In this document: piece after piece, positions 1-8,840 of the stretch
Layout of the letters: each line of letters opens with the position of its first letter
Numbering within the stretch: position 1 is the first letter of the stretch
From: Pseudomonas berkeleyensis
GTDB taxonomy: Bacteria > Pseudomonadota > Gammaproteobacteria > Pseudomonadales > Pseudomonadaceae
Reading direction: 5' to 3'
Assembly: GCF_014109765.1 (NCBI RefSeq)
Contig: NZ_CP059139.1
Span: 3,848,001 to 3,912,000, forward strand
Length of the DNA stretch: 64,000 bases
The notes under the pieces: generated by a model
What the model saw: only the letters and a program-made list of their open reading frames with translations
What the model was told of the DNA's origin: nothing
Databases searched by the model: none
Made by a program: the position numbers and the translations under genes

Positions 1-651
1 GTTGAGTTCGTTCGCGGCCACGGCCTGTCGAATCTCGCCGCAAATGGCGAAGCGAAACTCGTGCGCTGGCGTGGTATCGGGATTGCCGTATGGAATGCCA
101 AAGGATCGGCTCGATGCAATCGGTGATTGCCCGCTTTGCATGCGCCATTGGATGAAGGTGTTGACGCTCTTGTCCACCAGCTCGGGTGGGCCACAGTGTT
201 CCAATGCGGCGACTCGCACAGGGGAAAAATCGACGATTTGTACGTGCATGGCGACAGTCCTTGAAAAGTGAGGGATGGCAAATACCGTATTCCACACATG
301 CCAATTGGGTGCCTTTCTGAATTCACGGGGCGACATGCCAAACGCTCGTCTGAACGCCCGACTGAACGCTTCAGGGCTTTCAAAACCTGCCTGGAGTGCG
401 GCGTTCAATACCGAGAGTTCGGCCCGGGCCACCAGACCATGCGCAGCGCGCCGCAGTCGCATCAGTTGCACATAGCGTGAAACCGGTACGCCAACGAATG
501 CGCCGAACTGCCGATGGAAGTGAAAGGGCGAAAAGCTGGCCACCTGACTCAGCGCCTTGACCGACAAATCGCCATCGAGGTTGGCATCGATATAGGCGAG
601 CACAGCATCGAAACGCTGTATGTAAGCAGAGGAAGGTGATCGAACAGACAC
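1..651 (-). CDS. AraC-type regulator with GyrI-like effector domain (C-terminus cut by window edge)
   Basis: I read this reverse frame from the sequence: 217 codons from a GTG at 651 to the window edge with no stop. A GGAG lies 10 bases before the GTG and an in-frame TAG lies further upstream. Residues about 10-110 form an AraC/XylS double helix-turn-helix, seen as SVKALSQVASFSPFHFHRQF and GFESPEAFSRAFRRAFGMSP. From about residue 140 (VQIVDFSPVRVAALEHCGPP) it continues as a GyrI-like/SOUL-type ligand-binding domain. This arrangement is common in regulators of drug or small-molecule response, and the ligand cannot be told. The end of the GyrI domain lies outside the window. The GTG start is plausible, but a longer protein is blocked by the upstream stop. 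Confidence 0.8.
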   Translation of the reverse strand, partial: MSVRSPSSAYIQRFDAVLAYIDANLDGDLSVKALSQVASFSPFHFHRQFGAFVGVPVSRYVQLMRLRRAAHGLVARAELSVLNAALQAGFESPEAFSRAFRRAFGMSPREFRKAPNWHVWNTVFAIPHFSRTVAMHVQIVDFSPVRVAALEHCGPPELVDKSVNTFIQWRMQSGQSPIASSRSFGIPYGNPDTTPAHEFRFAICGEIRQAVAANELN

Positions 652-743
652 GCTGCAGAAACTCCAGGAATACGGTGAGCACTAGCGTAGGCAATGGCGC
701 TGTGCCGATGCCTAGCCGCGTTTGCTCAGTTTGGCCTGTTGAT

Positions 744-862
744 CGTTCCCACGCCCTGCGTGGGCATGCAGCCTTCGACGCTCCAGCGTCCATCACGGGC
801 AGTTACGTGCTGCGCTGTGACGCAGAGCGTCACGGGTTTGCTCCCACGCAGGAGCGTGGGAG
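744..862. repeat. Pseudomonas intergenic palindromic repeat
   Basis: The stretch between the AraC-type gene and the nitrilase holds nested palindromes. CCCACGCCCTGCGTGGG near the left edge pairs with itself and with CCCACGCAGGAGCGTGGG at 843-860. GACGCTCCAGCGTC lies at 777-790, and TGACGCAGAGCGTCA follows near 817-831. The pattern resembles a common dispersed palindrome of Pseudomonas genomes. It may serve as a transcription end between the two leftward genes. No gene was seen in 652-938. Confidence 0.6.
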
Positions 863-938
863 CCATCGATGCGGCCCATCCTTGGGTATAGCGCGTGGCA
901 ACGTGCAGCAGTTGCCGCGCCAGCCATCAACTGTCGCG

Positions 939-1862
939 TTATTGGATGAACCTGACACCGGGTTTGGCGCGTTCGTCGACAACCAGTTCGAACACATCGG
1001 GGCGAGCGTAATGGCCAGTCACATCGAAATCGTAGCGCGCCCGCACCAGGTCGGCCGTGTCGATTTCGGCGACCAGCAGGCCACGCCCGCCAGTCATCGG
1101 GCCAGCCAGCACGTCCCCCAGTGGGCCGACGATCACGCTGCCGCCGTTGATCAACGGGCGGTCATCAGCCCAGCCCTCGACCTTGATGCCCAGCGCCGCT
1201 GGGGAGTCCTGCACCTGGCAGGCACTGACCACGAAGCTGCGCCCTTCGCAGGCGATGTGGCGCATCGTGGCGAACCACATTTCCCGCTCATCCACGGTGG
1301 GAGCGCACCAGATGTCGAGGCCTTTGGCATACATCGCGGTACGCAGCAACGGCATGTAGTTTTCCCAGCAGATGGCCGCGCCCAGCCGCCCAGCCTCCCC
1401 TTCCACCACGGGCAGGGTCGAGCCATCGCCCTTGGCCCAGATCAGCCGTTCGGTACCGGTGGGCATCAGCTTGCGGTGCTTGGCGGCCAAGCCTGCTTGG
1501 GGCGTGAAAAACAGCGCACTGCAGTAAAGGCTGTGGCCGCTACGTTCGATGACGCCGACCACCAGATCAGCGCCGGTACGCTCGGACAGCGCTGCCAGTG
1601 CGTCGGTTTCCGCCCCTGGTACGTCGATTGCGTTGTCGTAGTACCGGGCAAAGGCCTCACGCCCTTCCGGCAGACGGTAACCGAGCTGGGTACCAAAACC
1701 TTCGCCCTTGGGATACCCCCCCAGCAAAGCCTCTGGCATGACGACCAGCTTGGCGCCGGCTTCGCGGATGGCCGTCTCGTAAGACAGAATCTGGTCGAGC
1801 GTGTCGGCCTTGCCGCCCGGTAGCGAGCCGATTTGTAGCGCAGCGACGATGGACTTGGACAT
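939..1862 (-). CDS. Nitrilase-superfamily carbon-nitrogen hydrolase
   Basis: A 307-residue member of the nitrilase superfamily, which cleaves nitriles or amides through a Cys nucleophile. The catalytic triad is visible: Glu44 in [13 protein letters not shown], Lys131 in [11 protein letters not shown], and Cys165 in [11 protein letters not shown]. The GYPKG motif and the ICWENYMP motif around the nucleophile are typical of true nitrilases (branch 1) rather than amidases. The protein is somewhat shorter than the usual 330-360 residues, the C-terminal tail being reduced. It has no signal peptide, so it should be cytosolic. It is transcribed away from a LysR gene 90 bases upstream, which probably controls it. 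The substrate (arylaceto- or aliphatic nitrile) cannot be decided from sequence. Confidence 0.9.
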   Translation of the reverse strand: MSKSIVAALQIGSLPGGKADTLDQILSYETAIREAGAKLVVMPEALLGGYPKGEGFGTQLGYRLPEGREAFARYYDNAIDVPGAETDALAALSERTGADLVVGVIERSGHSLYCSALFFTPQAGLAAKHRKLMPTGTERLIWAKGDGSTLPVVEGEAGRLGAAICWENYMPLLRTAMYAKGLDIWCAPTVDEREMWFATMRHIACEGRSFVVSACQVQDSPAALGIKVEGWADDRPLINGGSVIVGPLGDVLAGPMTGGRGLLVAEIDTADLVRARYDFDVTGHYARPDVFELVVDERAKPGVRFIQ

Positions 1863-1952
1863 TGGGAGACGCTCCTCGATGTGCGATAGGGGTTTCGCAC
1901 ATTCTCAGGCCCGGACAAACTATAAATAAATATCCATTCACTTCTAACTGAT

Positions 1953-2873
1953 ATGAATCAGATGAATATCGTCGATGTCGACCTGAACCTGCTGAAGGTG
2001 TTCGAAGCGCTATACGAGGAATCCAGCGCCAGCCGGGCCGCCCTGCGCCTGGGCGTCAGCCAGTCGGCGGTGAGCGCGTCGCTGCGCCGCCTTCGGGACG
2101 TTTATGGGGATGCGCTGTTCATGCGCACCGGACGCGGTCTGGCACCGACGCTGCGGGCGAACCAGCTACGCCCGGTGATCGGCGAAGCGCTGGCCAAATG
2201 TCGGCAGAGCCTGGCCTTGCTGGCACCTACGGCCAGCGACTTCAGCGGCCGCGCCGTCACCCTGGGTTTATCGGATGACTTCGAAATCGCCTATGGGCGT
2301 CAGTTGATCGATTCCGTTCAAGTGCGGGCACCAGGCTTGCGCCTGATATTCCGGCAGACACACAGCCAGATCGTCGCTGATGCCCTGCTCGACCGCAGTA
2401 TCGACCTAGCCATTACCGCTGGCGGGTTCAATGCGCGAATGCTCAGCCGAGAGGTACTTACCGAAGGTGGCTATAGCTGCCTGGTGGATGCCGCTAGCCT
2501 GCAGCCGGAACAGACGGCTCTGAACATCGACGAATTCGTGGCCCGGGAGCACATCCTGGTTTCGTCGGGCGGGTTTATCGGCATCGTCGATGAGGCACTG
2601 GCAGCCATGGGGCTGACGCGAAAAGTCAGTGTCTCGACCACACACTTTGCCGCCTTGCCGTACCTGTTACCCGGTACCGCTGCCGTGGCCACCATCCCCA
2701 GCCATGCGGCTGACACCATTGCCCGGGTAACAGGGCTGGTCGCACTTCCCTGCCCACTGACACTGCCTCGCTATCCGATCGAGCTGGGCTGGCGAACCAC
2801 GCCACAACCCGACCTCGCCATACAGCGGGTGAAAGAGACGATAGTGAATGATTTGAGCGAAAACGCTGTTTAG
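1953..2873 (+). CDS. LysR-family regulator divergent from the nitrilase gene
   Basis: A 306-residue LysR-type regulator. The N-terminal winged helix-turn-helix covers residues 8-68 (LNLLKVFEALYEESSASRAA, then VSQSAVSASLRRLRD). The DLNLLKVFEALY opening and the MRTGRGLAPT wing are typical of the NodD/LeuO-like branch. Residues about 95-300 are the periplasmic-binding-fold effector domain. A second ATG nine bases downstream (1962) is an alternative start, and neither has a strong Shine-Dalgarno sequence. The 90-base divergent promoter shared with the nitrilase gene is AT-rich (TATAAATAAATATCC near 1921). The layout makes the nitrilase its likely target, which is inference. Confidence 0.9.
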   Translation: MNQMNIVDVDLNLLKVFEALYEESSASRAALRLGVSQSAVSASLRRLRDVYGDALFMRTGRGLAPTLRANQLRPVIGEALAKCRQSLALLAPTASDFSGRAVTLGLSDDFEIAYGRQLIDSVQVRAPGLRLIFRQTHSQIVADALLDRSIDLAITAGGFNARMLSREVLTEGGYSCLVDAASLQPEQTALNIDEFVAREHILVSSGGFIGIVDEALAAMGLTRKVSVSTTHFAALPYLLPGTAAVATIPSHAADTIARVTGLVALPCPLTLPRYPIELGWRTTPQPDLAIQRVKETIVNDLSENAV

Positions 2874-3036
2874 ATCCATCGCTCGCATCCGCAGGGCGAC
2901 CGGGCCAGCGACAGGAGCAGCAGCAGACTACGCTGATAGAACCAGGCAGGGGATTGCGCTCGAACGCAGTCATGGTGCTGCTGGCTGGCAGGCCATGCGA
3001 GCGTCCAATAATCGAACATAACTTTCCCGCGAACCG

Positions 3037-3057
3037 GCTAATTGATTAGCAAGCTAA
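3037..3057. promoter_or_regulatory. Two overlapping palindromes before gcd, one an exact SlyA-type box
   Basis: GCTAATTGATTAGC (3037-3050) is a perfect inverted repeat. It overlaps TTAGCAAGCTAA (3046-3057), a second perfect palindrome identical to the consensus described for the MarR-family regulator SlyA of Salmonella. Both lie just upstream of a TATAAT at 3061-3066. A bound protein would cover the -35 region of gcd, suggesting repression. No SlyA gene is seen beside it. Confidence 0.65.
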
Positions 3058-3060
3058 GAT

Positions 3061-3066
3061 TATAAT
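3061..3066 (+). promoter_or_regulatory. Probable -10 element of the gcd promoter
   Basis: A perfect TATAAT stands 30 bases before the gcd start codon. No good -35 hexamer is found at the proper distance, where the palindromes sit. The promoter may therefore need an activator or be blocked by the bound regulator. Confidence 0.5.
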
Positions 3067-3095
3067 GGGGCGACTCAAACAGCGAGATACTTGCC

Positions 3096-5513
3096 ATGAA
3101 GAAACAACCGCAGGCCTCTGGCCTCAGCAGGTTCATCCTGATCGGTCTCGGCGCCGTCATCGCCCTGCTCGGCCTCGCCCTGGCCGCTGGTGGCGTTCGT
3201 CTGATCGGCCTGGGCGGCAGCGCGTACTTCCTCATCGGCGGCCTGGCCATGACCCTCTCTGGTCTGCTGATTGCCCTGCGCAAACAGGTCGGCGCCTGGC
3301 TGTTCGCCGCCTTCCTCGTCGGCACCGCCGTGTGGGCCGTCCTCGACACGGATCGCAGCTTCTGGCCGATGTTCTCGCGCCTGTTCATGTTCAGCGTGAT
3401 CGGCCTGGTGGTGGCGCTGGTCTACCCGACGCTGGTGCGTGCTGCCGGTGGTAACGCCGGGCGCGGCGCCTATGGCGTGGCCGGGGTGATGGCGATTGCT
3501 CTGGCCTGGGCAGTGGGCAACATGTTCGTTCCCCACCCCAGCGTGCCGGCCACCGGCAACGGCCCAGGCCTGACTCCGGTTGACCCAGCCCACGCGCAAA
3601 AGGACTGGGCGCACTACGGCAATACCGAGGGTGGCAGCCGCTTCGCCGCGCTGGATCAGATCAACCGTGGCAACGTCGACCAACTGCAGGTCGCCTGGAC
3701 CTACCGCACTGGCGATGTCGCCCAGAGCGACGGCAACGGTGCCGAAGACCAACTCACGCCGCTGCAGATCGGCGACAAGGTGTTCATCTGCACCCCGCAC
3801 AACAACCTGATCGCGCTGGATGCCGATACCGGCAAGGAACTCTGGAAGAACGAGATCAAGGCGCAGTCCAAGGTCTGGCAGCGCTGCCGTGGCCTGGCCT
3901 ACTTCGACGCCAGCCAACCAGTGGCCCAGCCGAGCCAGCCGGACAGCTCACCGGTGATCGCCGTCAGCGTGCCGGCCGGTGCCAACTGCCAGCGTCGCCT
4001 GCTGACCAACACCATCGATGCCCGCCTGATCGCAGTCGATGCCGACACCGGCGAGTTCTGCCAGGGTTTTGGCGACAACGGCCAGGTCGACCTCAAGGCA
4101 GGCCTCGGTGACGTGCCGGATTCCTACTACCAGCTCTCCTCGGCGCCGCTGATGGCCGGCACCACCGTGGTGGTCGGCGGGCGCGTAGCGGACAACGTGC
4201 AGACCGATATGCCCGGCGGCGTGATCCGCGGTTTCGACGTCATCACCGGCGCCATGCGCTGGGCCTTCGACCCGGGTAACCCGGAGGACAAACAGGCACC
4301 GGCCGACGGCAGCACCTATGTACGCAGCACCCCCAATAGCTGGGCGCCGATGTCCTACGATGCGGCGATGAACACGGTGTTCCTGCCCATGGGCAGCTCC
4401 TCCACCGACCTCTACGGGGCCGAGCGCACCGAGCTGAACCACAAGTACGGCGCCTCGGTGCTGGCCGTCGACGCCAGCACTGGCGCCGAGAAGTGGGTCT
4501 ACCAGACCGTGCACAACGACCTCTGGGACTTCGACCTGCCGATGCAGCCAAGCCTGATCGACTTCACCAAGGACGACGGCCAGAGCGTTCCCGCGCTGGT
4601 GATCGGCACCAAGGCCGGGCAGATCTACGTGCTCGACCGCGCCACCGGCAAGCCGCTGACCAAGGTCGAGGAAGTCCCGGTCAAGTCTGCCGGCATCCCC
4701 AACGAGCAGTACTCGCTGACCCAGCCAAAATCCGTGGGCATGCCGCAGATCGGCGCACAGACCCTGACCGAGTCGGACATGTGGGGCGCCACGCCGTATG
4801 ACCAGATGCTGTGCCGTATCAACTTCAAGCAGATGCGCTACGACGGCCTCTATACCGCTCCGGGCACCGACCTGTCGCTGAGCTTCCCAGGTTCGCTGGG
4901 CGGCATGAACTGGGGCAGCCTGTCCACCGACCCGGTGCACGGCTTCATCTTCGTCAACGACATGCGCCTGGGCCTGTGGATTCAGATGCAGCCGCAGCAG
5001 AAAGACGCCAAGACCGCTGGCGGCGGTGAAGCACTGAACACCGGCATGGGCGCGGTGCCGCTCAAGGGAACCCCGTATGCGGTGAACAAGAACCGCTTCC
5101 TGTCGGTGGCCGGCATCCCCTGCCAGGCGCCGCCCTACGGCACCCTGACCGCCATCGACATGAAGACCCAGCAGATTGCTTGGCAAGTACCGGTCGGCAC
5201 CGTCGAGGACACCGGCCCGCTGGGCATCCGCATGCACCTGCCGATCCCGATTGGCCTGCCGACCCTCGGCGGCACGCTGTCGACCCAGGGTGGTTTGGTG
5301 TTCATCGCCGGCACCCAGGACTTCTACCTGCGCGCCTTCGACAGCAGCAACGGCGCGGAAATCTGGAAGGCCCGCCTGCCCGTCGGCAGCCAGGGCGGCC
5401 CGATGACTTACGTTTCGCCGAAAACCGGCAAGCAGTACGTCGTCATCACCGCAGGCGGAGCCCGCCAGTCGCCAGACCGCGGCGACTATGTAATGGCCTA
5501 CGCCCTGCCCTGA
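3096..5513 (+). CDS. gcd: Membrane-bound PQQ-dependent glucose dehydrogenase
   Basis: An 805-residue quinoprotein of the inner membrane that oxidises glucose to gluconolactone in the periplasm and passes electrons to ubiquinone (EC 1.1.5.2). Residues 10-145 hold five hydrophobic helices. The rest is an eight-bladed PQQ propeller with the usual phrases: WAHYGNTEGGSRFAALDQIN at the domain start, HNNLIALDADTGKELW, and HNDLWDFDLPMQPSLIDF, which carries the catalytic Asp. QGGPMTYVSPKTGKQYVVI stands near the end. Length matches the family (about 800). The ATG at 3096 follows GAGATACTTGCC and opens directly into the first membrane helix. It needs PQQ made elsewhere, as no pqq genes are in the window. 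Confidence 0.97.
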   Translation: MKKQPQASGLSRFILIGLGAVIALLGLALAAGGVRLIGLGGSAYFLIGGLAMTLSGLLIALRKQVGAWLFAAFLVGTAVWAVLDTDRSFWPMFSRLFMFSVIGLVVALVYPTLVRAAGGNAGRGAYGVAGVMAIALAWAVGNMFVPHPSVPATGNGPGLTPVDPAHAQKDWAHYGNTEGGSRFAALDQINRGNVDQLQVAWTYRTGDVAQSDGNGAEDQLTPLQIGDKVFICTPHNNLIALDADTGKELWKNEIKAQSKVWQRCRGLAYFDASQPVAQPSQPDSSPVIAVSVPAGANCQRRLLTNTIDARLIAVDADTGEFCQGFGDNGQVDLKAGLGDVPDSYYQLSSAPLMAGTTVVVGGRVADNVQTDMPGGVIRGFDVITGAMRWAFDPGNPEDKQAPADGSTYVRSTPNSWAPMSYDAAMNTVFLPMGSSSTDLYGAERTELNHKYGASVLAVDASTGAEKWVYQTVHNDLWDFDLPMQPSLIDFTKDDGQSVPALVIGTKAGQIYVLDRATGKPLTKVEEVPVKSAGIPNEQYSLTQPKSVGMPQIGAQTLTESDMWGATPYDQMLCRINFKQMRYDGLYTAPGTDLSLSFPGSLGGMNWGSLSTDPVHGFIFVNDMRLGLWIQMQPQQKDAKTAGGGEALNTGMGAVPLKGTPYAVNKNRFLSVAGIPCQAPPYGTLTAIDMKTQQIAWQVPVGTVEDTGPLGIRMHLPIPIGLPTLGGTLSTQGGLVFIAGTQDFYLRAFDSSNGAEIWKARLPVGSQGGPMTYVSPKTGKQYVVITAGGARQSPDRGDYVMAYALP

Positions 5514-5519
5514 CGAAAA

Positions 5520-5539
5520 CGCCCGCCAAACGGCGGGCG
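5520..5539. terminator. Hairpin after gcd
   Basis: CGCCCGCC-AAAC-GGCGGGCG forms an 8-bp GC stem just after the gcd stop. It lacks a run of T on the plus strand, so it may be a 3' stabilising stem rather than a classical intrinsic terminator. Confidence 0.5.
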
Positions 5540-5582
5540 CTCCCTCCCCGGCGCGGTAACAGCTGCGCCGAATCAGGCAGAC

Positions 5583-5755
5583 GTAGGACGGATCGGAACG
5601 CCGACCACTCGTGGCGTTAGCGAACAGTCCACCGATCCATGCCAAACCTGGCAACACGCGATCGCTCGAAATTCCATTGGCGTACTGCTTCGCGACGACT
5701 GCATGGATGCAGGAGGTAGAGCGACGCAGGATGCTAAAGCCGAGTACGCCCTACG
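5583..5755. repeat. REP-type palindrome cluster, copy with enlarged loop
   Basis: This copy belongs to the dispersed family seen also near 17.5, 18.2, 19.6, 24.7 and 54.3 kb. It starts with GTAGGACGG, contains AGCGAACAGTCC, and ends with a hairpin GGCGTACTGCTTCGCGA...CGAGTACGCCCTACG. The hairpin loop here is lengthened by about 45 bases relative to the copies around the RAYT gene. The 497-base gap between gcd and the AhpD-like gene (5514-6010) is filled by this repeat and the decayed MFS fragment that follows. Confidence 0.7.
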
Positions 5756-5885
5756 CTCTAGCGGCCTCGCCCCAAATCATCACCGCTCCCACCTGGGAGA
5801 TCGCCAGATAGCCCGCCCCTGCCTTGAGCACCGTACCGCCCAACACCGAAGCCTGGCTGGGCACAACCTCGGCGGTTGCCATCAT
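5751..5885 (-). pseudogene. Decayed C-terminal fragment of an MFS transporter
   Basis: A 44-codon reverse frame reads SVLGGTVLKAGAGYLAIS followed by QVGAVMIWG. This matches residues in the tail of the intact MFS transporter at 6511-7677 (AALGGAVIKAGLGYPAIS, then LAGAAMAGLG) nearly residue for residue. Only about 30 residues of homology remain and no promoter or body of the gene is present. The stop TAG is supplied by the REP repeat on its left. I take it as the remnant of a duplicated or older exporter gene. The match was found by eye. Confidence 0.6.
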
Positions 5886-6010
5886 GCGATGGAGATGCCG
5901 CAAAAGTGGATCACTCATAAAGCCTTTAATTGGATCAATACCTTGATCCTCTTAGTTGTCTTAATGGGGCAACGCCTTACTGATTCCACATCCTCAAAGG
6001 GTATTGCTCC

Positions 6011-6460
6011 ATGAATCGTATTAACTGGTTTGAGGCATCAGCCGGTGCAGCTAAAGCACTGGGAGGTCTGCACCATTTCGTCACCACCGGAACAAACCTG
6101 CCGCCTCAACTCATCCATCTCGTGTTCTTGCGGGCGTCACAGATCAATGGATGCGCGCACTGCATCGATATCCATTCACGGGATCTGATCAAGGGAGGTA
6201 TGTCAGTAGAAAAACTCGTGCTGGTGCCTGTCTGGCATGAGGCCGCGCATCTGTTTTCTGACCAGGAACGCTCCGCTTTGGCCTGGACGGAAGAAGTGAC
6301 CTTGGTCAGTGAGACGCATGTTTCCGACGCAGCTTATGCCGCAGCATCGTCCGCATTCACCCCGAAAGACCTGGTCGACCTTACGGCGGCTATCGCAGCC
6401 ATGAACGCTTTCAACCGCATGGGCGTCAGCTTTCGCTTGAGTCCTGCTGCGAAGGGGTAA
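6011..6460 (+). CDS. AhpD-like carboxymuconolactone decarboxylase family protein
   Basis: A 149-residue all-helical protein of the AhpD/CMD family. The redox motif Cys48-x-x-Cys51 with His55 is present (QINGCAHCIDIHSRD), as in alkylhydroperoxidase AhpD-type disulfide enzymes. It is followed by the conserved LSDQER-type segment (LFSDQERSALAWTEEVTLVS). Proteins of this type reduce peroxides or act as small thiol oxidoreductases. The physiological partner is unknown. It lies alone on the plus strand, facing the convergent MFS gene 50 bases downstream. The sequence before the ATG (AGGGTATTGCTCC) gives an AGGG 8-9 bases ahead. Confidence 0.88.
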   Translation: MNRINWFEASAGAAKALGGLHHFVTTGTNLPPQLIHLVFLRASQINGCAHCIDIHSRDLIKGGMSVEKLVLVPVWHEAAHLFSDQERSALAWTEEVTLVSETHVSDAAYAAASSAFTPKDLVDLTAAIAAMNAFNRMGVSFRLSPAAKG

Positions 6461-6510
6461 ATCGGAAAGGGGTGGATCATTAATCCGCCCCCTTCCCAAT
6501 TGCCGCTCTC

Positions 6511-7677
6511 TTAGATCGCCGCAGCTGCCACCGACCTGGAACGCCAGGCAAAACCCAGCACCATCAGCAGTCCCAAGCCCGCCATCGCCGCACCGGCCAG
6601 GGAGATCGCCGGGTAGCCCAGCCCCGCTTTGATCACCGCTCCGCCCAGTGCCGCGCCGATAGCGTTGCCCAGGTTGAAGGCACCGATATTCACTGCCGAG
6701 GCCAGGTTGGGTGCGGCCTTGGCCGCCTCCATCACGCGCATCTGTAGCGGCGGCACGATGGCGAAGCTGGCGATACCCCAGATCAGAATGGCCACGGCGG
6801 CGGGTAGCGGCCAGCGCATCAGCACGGTGAAGGCCAGCAAGACCAGAATCAGAGTACCCAGCGAGACGATCAGGGTACGGTCGACGGAGCGATCCGCCGC
6901 CTTGCCGCCCCATACGTTGCCCAGCGTCAGGCCGATGCCGTACAGCACCAACATGGCGGTGATGAAGGCGGTGGAGGCCTGGGTCTCACTGCTGAGGATC
7001 GGCGCGATATAGGTGAACACGGTGAACATCGCGCTGGAACCGATCACGGTCAGGGCGAGCGCCGCCAACACCGGGCCACGACCCAGCACGCGGATTTCGG
7101 CCAGTACGCCATCGCTTTCCGGCAGCGGCACATTGGGCAGCGCGAACCACAGCGAGACCATCGCCAACACACCGAGGCCGGTGATGCCCCAGAACGCCGT
7201 GCGCCAGCCAAACACCTCACCGAACCAGGCCGCCAGCGGCACACCGCCGATGGTCGCCAGGGTCAGGCCCATGAACATGGCCGCCACCGCCCCCGCGCGT
7301 TTGTCTGGTGCGACCACGCTGGCAGCGACGATGGAGCCGACGCCGAAGAAGGCGCCGTGGTTGAGCGAGGTCACCACCCGCGCGATCAGCAGGCTGTAGT
7401 AGTCAGTCGCCAGGGCCGACATCAGGTTGCCCAGGGTGAAGATGGCCATCAGCCCGATCAGCAGATAGCGCCGAGGAATCTTGCCGGTGGTCAGGGTCAT
7501 CAGTGGCGCGCCGAGCAACACGCCCAGCGCGTAGGCGCTGACCAGCAGGCCGGCGGCGGGAATGGAAACGCCGAGATCGCTGGCGATACCCGGCAACATG
7601 CCCATGGGGGCGAACTCGGTGACACCGATGCCGAAGGCGCCAATGGCGAGAGCAACGAGTGGTGGATTGATACGCAT
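6511..7677 (-). CDS. MFS drug/sugar exporter, DHA1 type
   Basis: A 388-residue major facilitator with twelve predicted membrane segments and no large soluble domain. The first helix reads PLVALAIGAFGIGVTEFAPM, and the intracellular loop LMTLTTGKIPRRYLL corresponds to motif A. It resembles AraJ/YdhP-type proton antiporters of the DHA1 family. I choose the ATG at 7677 because AGGAGA stands 7 bases ahead. The longer start at 7692 would place that ribosome site inside the gene. A LysR gene starts 95 bases away on the other strand and is the probable regulator. The substrate is not inferable. Confidence 0.9.
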   Translation of the reverse strand: MRINPPLVALAIGAFGIGVTEFAPMGMLPGIASDLGVSIPAAGLLVSAYALGVLLGAPLMTLTTGKIPRRYLLIGLMAIFTLGNLMSALATDYYSLLIARVVTSLNHGAFFGVGSIVAASVVAPDKRAGAVAAMFMGLTLATIGGVPLAAWFGEVFGWRTAFWGITGLGVLAMVSLWFALPNVPLPESDGVLAEIRVLGRGPVLAALALTVIGSSAMFTVFTYIAPILSSETQASTAFITAMLVLYGIGLTLGNVWGGKAADRSVDRTLIVSLGTLILVLLAFTVLMRWPLPAAVAILIWGIASFAIVPPLQMRVMEAAKAAPNLASAVNIGAFNLGNAIGAALGGAVIKAGLGYPAISLAGAAMAGLGLLMVLGFAWRSRSVAAAAI

Positions 7678-7772
7678 GGAAAGTCTCCTCATCTATGCCG
7701 CGAATGCTACGATCCAGCCCTTACCGGCGGTAGATGGCTTTTCTGGCAAACACCTTTGCTTACGGAGCACAA

Positions 7773-8666
7773 ATGGACATAGGCGGCAGATCAGGCGACA
7801 TGGCGGTGTTCACCACCGTGGCGGAGGAAGGCAGCCTGTCGGCCGCTGCACGCGCACTGGGGCTGACGCCCTCGGCGGTCAGCCGGATCATCGCGCGTAC
7901 CGAGCTGCGCCTCGGCACCCGCCTGCTGCTGCGCACCACCCGCGCGATCACCTTCACCGCCGAGGGTGAGGCGTACCTGCGCGGCGCCCGGCGCATCCTC
8001 GCCGACATGGCCGAGGTCGAAGAAGCCATCGCTGACCAGGGCGTGCCTCGGGGTCGCTTGCGCGTCAGTGCTGCGCTCGGTCACGGGCGGCTGGCTATCG
8101 TGCCGCTGGTAGCCGCATTCAGCGCGCGTTACCCGAACATCACCGTCGACCTCAGCCTGGGCGACGAAGTGGTCGACATTCTCGGTGGCCAGGCTGACGT
8201 AGCCGTGCGCTTCGGCCATCTGCCGGACAGCCCATTGACCGCCCGCAAGGTCGGCGAAACCGGCCAGGTGGTGGTGGCCTCCCCCGACTACCTGCAACGC
8301 CACGGCACGCCGCAGCAACCGGAAGACCTGTTGCAGCACAACTGCCTGCGCTTCAACTTCCGCCGCGCCGAACCCAACTGGCCGTTCATCCGTGACGGCA
8401 AGGAATTCTCTCTGAAGGTCTGCGGCAATATCGAATGCAGCAGCGGCGAAGCGCTCGCGCAGTTCGCACGGGTCGGCGCCGGCATCGCGCGCATCGGCGA
8501 ATTCAGCGTGGCCGAGGATCTGCAGCGCGGCGATCTGGTGCCGCTGCTGCAAGCCTGGAACCCCGGTGACCGTGAGCCGATTCATGCGGTGTTCGTCGGT
8601 GGCTCGGCCATGCCGGCGCGCGTGCGGGTGTTCGTGGATTTTCTACTGGAGCATCACCGGATGTGA
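7773..8666 (+). CDS. LysR-family regulator divergent from the MFS exporter
   Basis: A 297-residue LysR-type regulator of the CrgA-like branch. The helix-turn-helix is near residues 8-60 (MAVFTTVAEEGSLSAAARAL, then TPSAVSRIIARTE), followed by the wing LLLRTTRAITFTAEGEAYL. The effector-binding half includes the usual GRLRVSAALGHGRLAIVPL segment at its start. The ATG at 7773 is preferred: GGAG lies 7 bases upstream, while the in-frame ATG at 7734 has no ribosome site. Placement suggests control of the adjacent exporter. Confidence 0.9.
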   Translation: MDIGGRSGDMAVFTTVAEEGSLSAAARALGLTPSAVSRIIARTELRLGTRLLLRTTRAITFTAEGEAYLRGARRILADMAEVEEAIADQGVPRGRLRVSAALGHGRLAIVPLVAAFSARYPNITVDLSLGDEVVDILGGQADVAVRFGHLPDSPLTARKVGETGQVVVASPDYLQRHGTPQQPEDLLQHNCLRFNFRRAEPNWPFIRDGKEFSLKVCGNIECSSGEALAQFARVGAGIARIGEFSVAEDLQRGDLVPLLQAWNPGDREPIHAVFVGGSAMPARVRVFVDFLLEHHRM

Positions 8667-8840
8667 GTCGCGCGCTGCCTCGCCAGCTTCTGCCAGGCGT
8701 CGCCAGCAAACACCTGTGAAGCCGGCTGCACGCAAGGCTTGGCCGGCAATCAAGCTGGTATGATCGCAGCCATGCGCTCAAGCACCCGCCATCCGTGCCC
8801 GCCACGGATGCCTATGGAACGGCCATCGAATCGCTGATCA

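Noticed and set aside
3948..5657. Minus-strand open frame (569 codons) over gcd
   Set aside because: The plus-strand glucose dehydrogenase is unmistakable; the reverse frame has no recognisable motif.
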